The position numbers and the translations under genes were made by a program. The notes below the pieces were generated by a model. It saw nothing but the letters and a program-made list of their open reading frames with translations. It was not told the DNA's origin and did not search any database. Below are positions 16,233 to 24,542 of a stretch of DNA of 64,000 bases, piece after piece (the first letter of the stretch is position 1; each line of letters begins with the position of its first letter). Origin of the DNA: Spirochaetaceae bacterium bin103 (lineage in GTDB: Bacteria; Spirochaetota; Spirochaetia; SZUA-6; Bin103); contig MPNH01000014.1 in NCBI GenBank assembly GCA_002238925.1, positions 20,743 to 84,742 of the forward strand. Reading direction: 5' to 3'.

Positions 16233-17435
16233 ATGGCTGCTGCGTCGCCCCCACTGAGCGGCATCACCGTGATCGACCTGACCCGGGTGCTCGCCGGCCC
16301 GTACTGCACCATGGTGTTGCGCGACCTCGGCGCCGACGTGATCAAGGTGGAGCCCCCGCAGGGCGACGAAGCGCGCGGGTTCGGGCCCTTCCTGCCGGAC
16401 GGGGATGGCGGCGGGCGCGGTGAATCCGCCTATTTCACCAGCCTCAACTGCGGCAAGCGGTCGGTGGTGCTCGACCTGAAGGGGGACGCGGGCCGCGCCG
16501 CTCTGGCCGCGCTGATCCGCCGCGCCGACGTGCTGGTGGAAAATTTCCGTCCCGGCACGCTGGCCAGGCTGGGGTTTCCGCCGGAGCGCCTGGTCACGCT
16601 CAACGAGCGGCTGGTGTACGCCGCCATCAGCGGGTTCGGCGCCACCGGCCCGGACGCGCAGCGTCCTGCCTACGACATGATTATCCAGGCGCTGTCCGGC
16701 CTGATGTCGATAACCGGCACCGAGCCGGAGCCATTGGCGCAGCCGCGCCGGGTGCGGGTCGGGACATCGATCGCCGACATCGTCAGCGGGCTGTACGCCG
16801 CGCTCGGCATCGTGGCGGCACTGGCGCAGCGCGCGCACTCCGGACGCGGCGCCATGCTCGACCTCGGCATGTTCGACGCGACCGTTTCGGTGCTGGAAAA
16901 CGCGGTGGCCCGCTTCCAGGTCACCGGCGCGGTGCCGGGGCCGCTCGGCACCCGCCACCCCTCGATCACCCCGTTCGAAGCCTACGCCACGGCGGACCAG
17001 GAGATCGTGATCGCGGCCGGCAACGACCGCCTGTTCGCCGCCCTGTGCGCGGTGCTCGGCCTGGACCGCCTGCCCGCCGACCGCCGGTTTGCCAGCAACG
17101 CGGCGCGCAACGAACACGTGGCGGTGCTGAAGGGGGAGCTGGAGTCGGCGCTGCGGTCGCAGCCGGGCTCCTTCTGGCTGCAGCGGCTGGCGGCCGCCGG
17201 CGTTCCGGCCGCGCCGGTGAACACGGTCGCCGATCTGTTTGCCGATCCGCAGATTGCCGCCCGCGGCATGCTCCTGCCGGTGGCCGGGCTGGAGCGGTTC
17301 CTGGTGCCCGGTTCGCCGCTCAAGTTCGCCGGCATGGCGATGGAGCGGCAGCGCCCGCCGGCGCCGGAACTCGGCGAGCACACCGCACCGGTGCTGGCTG
17401 AACTGGCATCGGAGCCCGACACCGGGGACAAGTGA
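16233..17435 (+). CDS. CoA-transferase family III (CaiB/BaiF type)
   Basis: Cytosolic enzyme (400 residues) that moves CoA between carboxylic acids. It shows ITVIDLTRVLAGPYCTMVLRDLGADVIKVE, the N-terminal fold signature, GPDAQRPAYDMIIQALSG with the catalytic Asp equivalent to Asp169 of formyl-CoA transferase, and PVNTVADLFADPQ in the C-terminal half. The start ATG 16233 is seven bases after TAGGGT (16220-16225). An upstream in-frame ATG at 16155 would add an Arg-rich, non-homologous leader. Substrates cannot be read from sequence. Its last 116 bp overlap the C-terminal tail of the convergent FG-GAP lipoprotein. Confidence 0.92.
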   Translation: MAAASPPLSGITVIDLTRVLAGPYCTMVLRDLGADVIKVEPPQGDEARGFGPFLPDGDGGGRGESAYFTSLNCGKRSVVLDLKGDAGRAALAALIRRADVLVENFRPGTLARLGFPPERLVTLNERLVYAAISGFGATGPDAQRPAYDMIIQALSGLMSITGTEPEPLAQPRRVRVGTSIADIVSGLYAALGIVAALAQRAHSGRGAMLDLGMFDATVSVLENAVARFQVTGAVPGPLGTRHPSITPFEAYATADQEIVIAAGNDRLFAALCAVLGLDRLPADRRFASNAARNEHVAVLKGELESALRSQPGSFWLQRLAAAGVPAAPVNTVADLFADPQIAARGMLLPVAGLERFLVPGSPLKFAGMAMERQRPPAPELGEHTAPVLAELASEPDTGDK

Positions 17436-19278
17436 CGCTGCGTCGACGGCGCCGCTCCCGGCGCACGCCCCCGCTCCCGGCTCGCGACGGGGGGGCGGGA
17501 TGGGTCGCCGCGACCAGCGTGCCCGCCGCCGGCGCCGGAATGTGCGAGCGGGTGCCGTCCGGCCAGCGTATCTCCAACCGGGTGAGCGTTGCGCCGCGCG
17601 GCACCCCGAAGTGCAGGCGGCTGGTGTCGCCGGAGAAGTAGCCGCTCTGCGAGCGCACCTCGCGGGTCAGGTGCAGCGGCGCGCCGCCCAACTCGCCGAC
17701 CAGCCGTACCTGCGCGCCGATGGCGTGCGTGTTGGCGGTGCCGGGCTGGCGCAGGTCGACCAGCAGGTTGGCGCCGCCGCAGATCCGGTTCTCGAACACT
17801 TGTGACGGTTCGCGCATGTTGCTCACCACCACGTCCAGGTCGCCGTCGCCGTCCAGGTCGGCCATGCTCATGCCGCGCCCGCTGCGTTCGCTGCCCAGCC
17901 GCCATTCCGGCGCCGGCGCAAAGCTGCCGTCGCCGCGGTTGCGCAGCGCCTGGTTCTGCTCCACCAGCTCGTCGTCCGGCAGGTGGCCGAACACCAGCGA
18001 GTCGATCATGCCGTTCACTGCGTACAGGTCCAGAAAGCCGTCGCTGTCCAGGTCGCCGAACTTGGCCGACCAGGTCCAGCCGGTGGCATCGACGCCGCGT
18101 TGCGGGGCGGCGTTGGCGAACGTCACGCCTCCCGCGCCCGCGTCGCCGCCGGCCGCGGGTAGCAGCAGCACGTTCTCGTTGGCCTGCACGTCGTCGGGCG
18201 GCGGCAGGATGGTGATCCGCTCCCAGGCGTAGGTTACCGCCGGGTCGCGCTGGTACGGCTTCATGTCCGCCACGAACAATTCCGCGCGGCCGTCGTTGTC
18301 GATATCGCCGGCGTCGTAGCTCATGGTGTTGGTGGCGGTGGCGCGGAACGGCGCCGCGGCCAGCCAGCCGGCGTCGGCATCCGGGGCGCGCAGGAACACC
18401 TGGTCGGGATGGTCGTAGTCGTTGCCGATGACTATGTCGGCGAGCCGGTCGCCGTTCAGGTCGGTGAGCAGCACGGCCAGCGCCTCGGCGGTGGGCGCCA
18501 GCAGGGTCAGGGTCAGGCTGCCGCCGTCGTTCTCGTAGTAGGCCACCCCGCCGCCGATGGCAAAGCCGCCGCCCAGGTCGGGCAGCTCGCTGTTGTAGCT
18601 GCCGGTCACCAGGTCCAGGTCGCCGTCGCCGTCCAGGTCGCCCCAGCCCATGGCGTTGGCGATGTAGCCGGCGCCGAGCCGGGACACGCGGTGGAAGCGG
18701 TCGTAGGCGGCGGCGTCGGGGCCGGCCGCCGCCACGCTGAGCCACAGCGACGGCGGCGCTCCCGGATGGGTAAAGGCCAGGTCGAGCCAGCCGTCGCCGT
18801 CGAAGTCGATGGCGTTGACCGCCCGCGCGGCGCCGGTGGCGAGCGGTTCGGGGCGAAACCGCATGCCGCCGTCGTTCCAGAGCCCTTCGTTCCAGTGTCC
18901 TTCGTTCCAGAATATCGTGCTCGGGCGCGCCAGGTTGGCCAGCACCAGGTCCAGGTCGCCGTCGTTGTCCAGGTCGCCCACGGCGAGGCCGGAGCCGATA
19001 GTGTCGAAGTTGGTGATGCGCCCGCCGAGCCACTCGATGCGGTGGTCCAGGTCGATGGCCGCAAAGCCGCCGTCGCACGCCTCCGGTTCGGCCAACGCGG
19101 TTACGGTATACGGTGGCGCCGGCGCGCTGGCCACGAGCGGCGGCAAATCCGATGCGCACCCGGCGAGCACGGTCAGCAGCAGCGCGGTCAGCGCCGGCCG
19201 CAGCGCTGCGGCCGTGCGATGAAGCGGCGAAACGGGCCGGGCTCGCTGCGCGGCGTTTCCGCAGAGCGCGCCCGTCAC
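17320..19278 (-). CDS. FG-GAP/VCBS repeat lipoprotein with ASPIC-like C-terminus (copy 2)
   Basis: Predicted lipoprotein of about 652 residues with an N-terminal signal ending in LLLTVLAGC. The body carries repeated calcium-binding FG-GAP/VCBS motifs (DLDNDGDLDLV, DFDGDGWLDLA, DLDGDGDLDLV, DIDNDGRAELF, DLDSDGFLDLY), typical of an integrin-like beta propeller. The C-terminus has REVRSQSGYFSGDTSRLHFGVP, the UnbV/ASPIC signature. The start is GTG overlapping the upstream paralogue's stop (GTGA). The last 60 residues are Arg/Pro-rich, run antisense into the CoA-transferase end and look non-conserved, so the true stop or frame there deserves caution. The role is unknown; surface adhesion or polysaccharide binding is plausible. 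Confidence 0.82.
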   Translation of the reverse strand: MTGALCGNAAQRARPVSPLHRTAAALRPALTALLLTVLAGCASDLPPLVASAPAPPYTVTALAEPEACDGGFAAIDLDHRIEWLGGRITNFDTIGSGLAVGDLDNDGDLDLVLANLARPSTIFWNEGHWNEGLWNDGGMRFRPEPLATGAARAVNAIDFDGDGWLDLAFTHPGAPPSLWLSVAAAGPDAAAYDRFHRVSRLGAGYIANAMGWGDLDGDGDLDLVTGSYNSELPDLGGGFAIGGGVAYYENDGGSLTLTLLAPTAEALAVLLTDLNGDRLADIVIGNDYDHPDQVFLRAPDADAGWLAAAPFRATATNTMSYDAGDIDNDGRAELFVADMKPYQRDPAVTYAWERITILPPPDDVQANENVLLLPAAGGDAGAGGVTFANAAPQRGVDATGWTWSAKFGDLDSDGFLDLYAVNGMIDSLVFGHLPDDELVEQNQALRNRGDGSFAPAPEWRLGSERSGRGMSMADLDGDGDLDVVVSNMREPSQVFENRICGGANLLVDLRQPGTANTHAIGAQVRLVGELGGAPLHLTREVRSQSGYFSGDTSRLHFGVPRGATLTRLEIRWPDGTRSHIPAPAAGTLVAATHPAPPSRAGSGGVRRERRRRRSVTCPRCRAPMPVQPAPVRCARRVPAPAGAAAPSPCRRT

Positions 19279-21002
19279 GGGCGGGTCACTGCCACGCGGG
19301 TCGCGGCGGCGAGGTCGCGTATCACCGAGCGTTCGCCGTCCGGCCAGGTAATCTCCAGCGCCGCGGGTGCGTCGCCGGCCGGAATGCCGAAGTGCAGGCG
19401 GCTGGTGTCGCCGGACAGGTAGCCGCTCTGCGCGCGCACCTCGCGGCGCTGCTCGACGCCGTCGGCGGTGGTCAGCACCACCCCGGCGCCGAGCGCGTGG
19501 GTATTGCCAGTGCCGGGCTGGCGCAGGTCGAGCAGCAGGTTGCCGCCGCCGCCGCACAGGCGGTTCTCGAACACCTGCGACGGGGCGCGCAGGTTGCTCA
19601 CCACGATGTCCAGGTCGCCGTCGCCGTCCAGGTCTGCCATGCTCATGCCGCGCCCGCTGCGTGAACTGCCCAGCCGCCACTCCGGCACCGGCGCGAAGCT
19701 GCCGTCGCCGGCGCCGCGCAACGCCTGGTTCTCCTCCACCAACTCGTCGCCCGGCAGGTGGCCGAACACCTCCACCGTGATCACGCCGTTCACCACGTAC
19801 AGGTCCAGGTAGCCATCGCCGTCCAGGTCGCCGAACTTGGCCGACCAGCTCCAGCCGGTGGCATCCACGCCGGCCGCCTCGGCGCGATCCCGGAAGCCGC
19901 CTTCGGCATCGGCGGCCAACAGCACGTTGGCGTTTACCTGCACCTCGTCCGGTGGGCTGGCGGTGCCCAGGTCGCCCCACGCATCGCGCGTCTCGGCATC
20001 GTCCCGGTACGGTTTCATGTCGGCGGCAAACAGCTCGAAGCGGCCGTCATTGTCCACGTCGCCGGCGTCGTAGCTCATCGTGTTGGTGGGGGTGGCGGCG
20101 AGCGGCTCCACCTGTGCCCAGCCCATCGGCGCCTCGGCGTCGCGGGTAAACACGTAGTCGGGGCGGGCGTAGTCGTTGCCGATCACGATTTCGCGCCGTC
20201 CGTCGCCGTCCAGGTCGGTCACCAGCACCGCCAGCGCGTCGGCTCCGGAGACCAGCAGCGCCGGCAGCAGGCCGGGATTGCGGTTCTCGTAGTAGGCCAC
20301 GCCGCCGCCGGGGATGAAACCGTCGAACTCCTTGGCCAGCAGGTAGTCGTAGGTGGCGGTGACGATATCCAGGTCGCCGTCGCCGTCCAGGTCGCTCCAG
20401 TCCATCACGTGCGCGAAGTAGCCGGCGCCGAAGTCCGGGTCGCGCACGAAGCGGCGCCCGGTCCCGTCCTCCGCCGGCGTATTGCGCCACAGGGCGGGCG
20501 GGCGGGCGGTATGGGTTACGGCGAGATCGAGCCAGCCGTCCGCGTCGGTATCCACCGCCACGATGGCGCTGGTCGGCTTGCTGTCCGCGGCGCTGGTCAG
20601 ATCGGTGCGCCGGAACCGCAGCGCGCCGCCGGGCGCGGTTTCGTTCCACAGCAGGGCGGTCGGCCCGTCCAGGTTGGCCAGCACCAGATCGATGTCGCCG
20701 TCGTTGTCCAGGTCGCCGGCGGCCAGGCCGGCGCCGAGCGAGTCGTAGTTGAACACGCGCGGCGAGTCCACTTCGATCTCGTGCGGCAGGTCGGCGGCGG
20801 CGAAGGTGCCGCTGCACTCGCCGGCGGCCAGCGGGTACGTCTCGACGGTCACCGGAGCATGGCCCGCCAGCACGTCTGCAAGGGAGGCGCACCCGCCGAG
20901 ACCAACGGCGGCGGCCAGCGCGAGCACCGCTGGTGGGGCGAATGAGGCGAAACGACGGAAGGTTGACCTCGTATACAAAGCGTCGGTATGGTAGCCTGTC
21001 AC
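19275..21002 (-). CDS. FG-GAP/VCBS repeat lipoprotein with ASPIC-like C-terminus (copy 1)
   Basis: Paralogue of the following gene along its whole length (575 residues). The signal peptide ends in VGLGGC, then FG-GAP repeats such as DLDNDGDIDLVLANLDG, DLDGDGDLDIVTATYDY, DVDNDGRFELFAADMKPY and DLDGDGYLDLY, and the ASPIC segment EVRAQSGYLSGDTSRLHFGIP. Shared non-repeat blocks (NTMSYDAGD, FGHLPGDELVEENQALR, EWRLGSSRSGRGMSMADL) show that the pair arose by tandem duplication. The annotated start is GTG 21002, 39 bp from the divergent ABC binding-protein gene; a TTG eight codons later is an alternative that would leave that gene's promoter clear. Confidence 0.85.
   Translation of the reverse strand: MTGYHTDALYTRSTFRRFASFAPPAVLALAAAVGLGGCASLADVLAGHAPVTVETYPLAAGECSGTFAAADLPHEIEVDSPRVFNYDSLGAGLAAGDLDNDGDIDLVLANLDGPTALLWNETAPGGALRFRRTDLTSAADSKPTSAIVAVDTDADGWLDLAVTHTARPPALWRNTPAEDGTGRRFVRDPDFGAGYFAHVMDWSDLDGDGDLDIVTATYDYLLAKEFDGFIPGGGVAYYENRNPGLLPALLVSGADALAVLVTDLDGDGRREIVIGNDYARPDYVFTRDAEAPMGWAQVEPLAATPTNTMSYDAGDVDNDGRFELFAADMKPYRDDAETRDAWGDLGTASPPDEVQVNANVLLAADAEGGFRDRAEAAGVDATGWSWSAKFGDLDGDGYLDLYVVNGVITVEVFGHLPGDELVEENQALRGAGDGSFAPVPEWRLGSSRSGRGMSMADLDGDGDLDIVVSNLRAPSQVFENRLCGGGGNLLLDLRQPGTGNTHALGAGVVLTTADGVEQRREVRAQSGYLSGDTSRLHFGIPAGDAPAALEITWPDGERSVIRDLAAATRVAVTRP
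20963..20992 (+). promoter_or_regulatory. Sigma70-like promoter of the ABC substrate-binding protein gene
   Basis: TTGACC (20963-20968), 18 bp spacer and TATGGT (20987-20992) lie about 50 bp before the GTG at 21042, leaving a short leader that carries aaggaggag. It overlaps the 5' end of the divergent lipoprotein gene. Confidence 0.55.
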
Positions 21003-21041
21003 GCAATCCCATAAACAGAGGCAAGGAAGGAGGAGAGTGAA

Positions 21042-23069
21042 GTGACTGTATTCATGAACCGTTTGCTGGCGTTCGGCCTGATTGTGGCGGCGCCGGCGAT
21101 GCTGATGGCCGGCGGCGAGTCCGACAGCGGCGGGACCAGCAGTTCCGGCGCCGCCGCGATGGCGGCCCCCGGCCAGTTCAGCGAGGCGCCGATGCTGGCA
21201 GCCATGGTAGCGGCCGGCGAGTTGCCGCCGCTCGAGGAACGCATCGCCGTCGAACCGGTGGTGCAGGAGATGCTCGGCGACGGCGTTGGCAAGTATGGCG
21301 GCACGTTACGAGTTTCGGACGCCGTTGGCGCAATGAACCAGCGCGGGCACGAGATGACCAACCAGGAGGTTGACATCTACCTGCTCAAGATGCACCAGGA
21401 AACGCGCGAGATCCTGCCCAACATCGCCAAGGGCTACGATGTGTCGGGCGACGGCCTGACCGTTACCCTGGAGCTGCGTCCCGGCACCAAGTGGTCCAAC
21501 GGCGATCCATTCATCGTCGACGACGTCATGTTCGTGATGGAGGATCTGCGCTGGGATGACCGGGTCGATCCCGGTTGGCGCCCCAACGAGACGCCGCCCA
21601 CCGCCACCAGCGTCACCAAGATCGACGACTACACCCTGCAGTTCAACCTGTCGGCCAGGGACCATGTGATCATCCCCGGCTGGACCACCTGGAAGGGCGG
21701 CAACTACGTGCAGTACGCGCCGAGCACGCACCTGAAGCAGTGGCACATCCGCTACAACCCGGATGCGCAGAAGCTGGCCGAGGAAGAGGGTTTCGAGACC
21801 TGGGCCGAGGCGCTGGTCGCGCACTGGGACATCGTGGTCGGCGTCGGCCTGCTGGAGACGCCTACCATGTTCCCGTGGGTTCCCAAGGAGATCGGCGCGC
21901 AGGCGGAGATCTGGGAGCGCAACGCTTACTTCTGGAAGGTCGACCCGGAAGGGCAGCAGCTGCCCTACATCGACCGCGTGCTGTCCACGCCCAACGCCGA
22001 CGTGGAGGTATTCAACCTCAAGGCGATTGCCGGCGAGGTGGACTGGGCCATCGCGCAGACCAACTTCGCGTCGCTGCCCGACTACAAGGAGAACGAGGAT
22101 CGCGGCAACTACCAGATCACCCTGATCCCGGGCATCGACGTGGGCCGCGCGTTCGGCTTTAATCCTACCTACAAGGATGAGAAGTACCGCGCGTTGATGC
22201 AGGACGTGCGCTTCCGGCGCGCCATGTCGGTGGCCCTGGACCGTGACGAGCTCAACGAGGTGTATTTCCTCGGCTTGGGCCGCCCGACCGCGGCCACCAT
22301 CCACTCCGGTGCGCGTTTCTACCGGCCGGAATGGCAGACCCTGTGGGCCACCTACGATCCCGATCTGGCCAACCAGCTGCTCGACGAGATCGGCCTCGAC
22401 GGCCGCGACCGCGACGGCTTCCGCACCTTCCCGGACGGCTCCAACCTGACCATCCAGGTCGCCGCCCGCACCGGCGGCTCGGTGGACATCAGCAAGCTGT
22501 TCGAGATCGAGATCGCACAGTGGGGCGATGTCGGCCTGCGCGTCACGCCGCGCCTGGTGGACAACGCCGCCTGGGGTGAGAACCGCGATCAGGACGAGTT
22601 CATGCTGCAGCCGGGCACTATCGACGCCATCACCGAGTTCTGGAACTGGATCAACGACGGTGCCGGCTCCGGCGGCGTCGGCCTGCACGGCGACTTCAAC
22701 ATGGCCGGCAGCTACGACATCTGGGAGACCGCGCGCGTGGCGGTCGAGCGCGGCGAGCGCAAGCTCGAGGACTACGGCGGCGAGCTGCCCGGCACCGAGC
22801 CGCCCGAGGAGTGGCAGCGCTACTTCCAGTGGCAGCGGGATTTCGGGCTGTCCGAGTTCGGTACTCCCGAGTGGGCCGAGATTGCGCAGAAGATGTACGA
22901 CTGGACCGGCGACAACGTGTTCGCCATCGGTACCGTCGGGGAAGCGCCCGCGGTCCTGCTCACCAGCAAGGACCTGCGCAACATCCCGACCGAGTTCCCG
23001 GTCTCCAACACCGACTGGAAGGGCAACCTGATGTACTGGGCCGACCAGCTCTGGTTCGACCGCGAATAG
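21042..23069 (+). CDS. ABC transporter substrate-binding protein, peptide/opine type (family 5)
   Basis: Exported solute receptor (675 residues) of the Dpp/Opp class. An N-terminal signal region (LLAFGLIVAAPAMLMAGG) is followed by a Ser/Gly linker, then family 5 landmarks: YGGTLRVSD, LTVTLELRPGTKWSNGDPFIVDDVMFVMEDL, and VRFRRAMSVALDRDELNEVYFLGLGRPT. It is unusually long and Trp-rich at the C-terminus, as in relatives tied to sugar or oligosaccharide import. GTG 21042 is chosen because aaggaggag (21027-21036) lies five bases before it; an ATG at 21054 is too far. A strong hairpin follows, so it forms its own unit apart from the permeases 2.4 kb downstream. Confidence 0.92.
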   Translation: MTVFMNRLLAFGLIVAAPAMLMAGGESDSGGTSSSGAAAMAAPGQFSEAPMLAAMVAAGELPPLEERIAVEPVVQEMLGDGVGKYGGTLRVSDAVGAMNQRGHEMTNQEVDIYLLKMHQETREILPNIAKGYDVSGDGLTVTLELRPGTKWSNGDPFIVDDVMFVMEDLRWDDRVDPGWRPNETPPTATSVTKIDDYTLQFNLSARDHVIIPGWTTWKGGNYVQYAPSTHLKQWHIRYNPDAQKLAEEEGFETWAEALVAHWDIVVGVGLLETPTMFPWVPKEIGAQAEIWERNAYFWKVDPEGQQLPYIDRVLSTPNADVEVFNLKAIAGEVDWAIAQTNFASLPDYKENEDRGNYQITLIPGIDVGRAFGFNPTYKDEKYRALMQDVRFRRAMSVALDRDELNEVYFLGLGRPTAATIHSGARFYRPEWQTLWATYDPDLANQLLDEIGLDGRDRDGFRTFPDGSNLTIQVAARTGGSVDISKLFEIEIAQWGDVGLRVTPRLVDNAAWGENRDQDEFMLQPGTIDAITEFWNWINDGAGSGGVGLHGDFNMAGSYDIWETARVAVERGERKLEDYGGELPGTEPPEEWQRYFQWQRDFGLSEFGTPEWAEIAQKMYDWTGDNVFAIGTVGEAPAVLLTSKDLRNIPTEFPVSNTDWKGNLMYWADQLWFDRE

Positions 23070-23090
23070 CCCCTCTATTCGCAAACTGAT

Positions 23091-23127
23091 GACGAGGGCC
23101 GGCCGCCAAGAGTGGCCGGCCCTCGTC
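23091..23127 (+). terminator. Strong hairpin after the binding-protein gene
   Basis: A perfect 14 bp inverted repeat (23091-23104 with 23114-23127), loop of nine bases, lies 21 bp after the stop. There is no T-run, so termination efficiency is uncertain; it could instead stabilise the 3' end of an abundant mRNA. Confidence 0.6.
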
Positions 23128-23163
23128 AATCATGGCAGAGTGCTCAGCGTGCTCTCAGTGTGC

Positions 23164-23192
23164 TTGTGAGCGGCGGCCGCTGCTGTTACCTT
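23164..23192 (+). promoter_or_regulatory. Promoter of the MNT-HEPN pair, leaderless
   Basis: TTGTGA (23164-23169), 17 bp spacer and TACCTT (23187-23192) end six bases before GTG 23199, the proposed start of the nucleotidyltransferase. Confidence 0.5.
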
Positions 23193-23198
23193 GACGGT

Positions 23199-23555
23199 GT
23201 GGCAGGTTCCCGATTTTCCGCCGATGTCCTGGACCGGGCGATCGAGCGGCGGCAACGCGTCGCCGAGCAGTTCCGGGTGGCGACCAGAGCGCGATTGGTG
23301 CAGGCACTGGAGGCCGCACCGGTGCCCGTCGCAGAGGCGATAATTTTCGGCTCCCTTGAGCGAGCCGGCCACTTCGACGCCAACTCCGATGTCGACGTCG
23401 CCGTCAACGAGCTCCCGGCGCGCGACTACTTCACGCTCAAGAGCCACCTGGAGCATGCCCTTTGCCGCGAGGTCGACTTGGTAGAGCTCGACCGTATCCA
23501 CTTCACCGCAACCATCCGGCGCACCGGTACGACATGGACGAGGCGCGTTACGTAG
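23199..23555 (+). CDS. MNT-type nucleotidyltransferase (antitoxin-like)
   Basis: Small nucleotidyltransferase of 118 residues. It has the MNT core: IIFGSLERAGHFDANSDVDVAV, with Gly51-Ser52 and the metal-binding Asp64 and Asp66. A third acidic residue lies in REVDLVEL near 95. In MNT-HEPN modules this protein neutralises the HEPN RNase, in some systems by AMP-ylating it. GTG 23199 fits a leaderless promoter; an earlier ATG at 23112 would add 29 non-homologous residues. It overlaps the HEPN gene by 22 bp. The domain is confidently identified; the antitoxin role is inferred from pairing. Confidence 0.82.
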   Translation: MAGSRFSADVLDRAIERRQRVAEQFRVATRARLVQALEAAPVPVAEAIIFGSLERAGHFDANSDVDVAVNELPARDYFTLKSHLEHALCREVDLVELDRIHFTATIRRTGTTWTRRVT

Positions 23556-24001
23556 TCTTCGCCGCCGAAGCACGTGCTCAACTGCAGCAGATTGCGCTCA
23601 TCCACGAGCGCATCGACCACCGCGAGCGGGAGCGCGGCGTGGCCGGGCTGGAGAGTCTCTCCTACCAACTCCACAACCTGTACGGCGCGATTGAGGAGTT
23701 GTTCGAGCTGGTGGCGGCGGCGTTCGAGAATCAGCTTCGGGGTGGAGGCGGGTACCACATCGAGTTGCTCAGACGCATGACGATAGCTGTCGACGGCGTG
23801 CGTCCGCGGGTGATTTCGGATGGCATGCTGAAGGCGCTCGACTCGCTGCGCGGCTTCCGCCACGTGTTCCGGCACGCCTACGGCGGCGGTCTGGACCGGC
23901 GCAGGATCGCCCTGCTTGTCGAAGACGCGCGCGCGGTGCGCGAGCCGCTCGCCGCCGAGATACGGGCGTTCATTGATGCCGTGGCGCCCGCCGATAGCTG
24001 A
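23534..24001 (+). CDS. HEPN-domain protein (HepT-like putative RNase toxin)
   Basis: All-helical protein of 155 residues. It carries the HEPN catalytic motif as RHVFRH (Arg109-x4-His114) within LDSLRGFRHVFRHAYGG. The earlier helices (HERIDHRERERG, LSYQLHNLYGAIEELFELVAAAFE) match the long-HEPN family usually coded next to an MNT protein. Known members cleave RNA, or are tRNA-targeting toxins released when the partner is lost. The ATG at 23534 lies inside the end of the MNT gene, so translation is coupled. This pair appears intact, unlike the second one near 56.4 kb. Confidence 0.82.
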   Translation: MDEARYVVFAAEARAQLQQIALIHERIDHRERERGVAGLESLSYQLHNLYGAIEELFELVAAAFENQLRGGGGYHIELLRRMTIAVDGVRPRVISDGMLKALDSLRGFRHVFRHAYGGGLDRRRIALLVEDARAVREPLAAEIRAFIDAVAPADS

Positions 24002-24092
24002 CCATCGCACCGCGAACCCCGGCTGAGAGCGGACGCGCGGACCCGGATTGCGGTAGCATCGTTCCTGCGAAAGCGAAAGGAGGACAGGCTTG

Positions 24093-24530
24093 ATGGGTGA
24101 GTACATTCCGAGCCCGGCGCAGTGGGTGCGCGAACAGGTGGAGCTGTATGAGGGCAGCGGCGGTACCGAGGGGCTGACGCTGCGCGACACCGGGCTGCCG
24201 GTGATCGTGGTGACGCACGTCGGAAACAAGACCGGGGCGATCCGCAAGACGCCGCTGATGCGGGTGGCGGACGGCAACGGCTACGTGCTTGTCGGTTCCC
24301 AGGGCGGCGCGCCGAAGAATCCGGTGTGGGTATACAACCTGCGCGCCAACCCGGCGGTGACCATCCGCGACGCCACGTCGGTGCAGGAGATGCGCGCACG
24401 CGAAGTGGCGGACGACTCGGAGCGGGCGCGGCTGTGGGCCCTGGCCGTGGCCGCCTACCCGCCCTACGCCGACTACCAGAACAAGACAGCGCGCCGTATC
24501 CCGGTATTTCGCGCCGAACCCTCCGCCTGA
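24093..24530 (+). CDS. Deazaflavin (F420)-dependent nitroreductase family protein
   Basis: Protein of about 145 residues in the DDN family of split-barrel flavin/deazaflavin-binding enzymes. Diagnostic stretches are VTHVGNKTGAIRKTPLMRV, GNGYVLVGSQGGAPKNPVWVYNLRANP and WALAVAAYPPYADYQNKTARRIPVF. Such enzymes reduce diverse substrates with F420H2. Whether this organism makes F420 cannot be judged here; some members work without it. aaaggagg (24077-24084) sits eight bases before ATG 24093; a TTG immediately before is also possible. It is 12 bp upstream of the SDR gene and probably co-transcribed. Confidence 0.85.
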   Translation: MGEYIPSPAQWVREQVELYEGSGGTEGLTLRDTGLPVIVVTHVGNKTGAIRKTPLMRVADGNGYVLVGSQGGAPKNPVWVYNLRANPAVTIRDATSVQEMRAREVADDSERARLWALAVAAYPPYADYQNKTARRIPVFRAEPSA

Positions 24531-24542
24531 ACTGCAGCTACC

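Noticed and set aside
17320..17435. Conserved domain at the tail of FG-GAP copy 2
   Set aside because: The last 60 residues are Arg/Pro-rich and antisense to the CoA-transferase end, so only chance open frame is likely.
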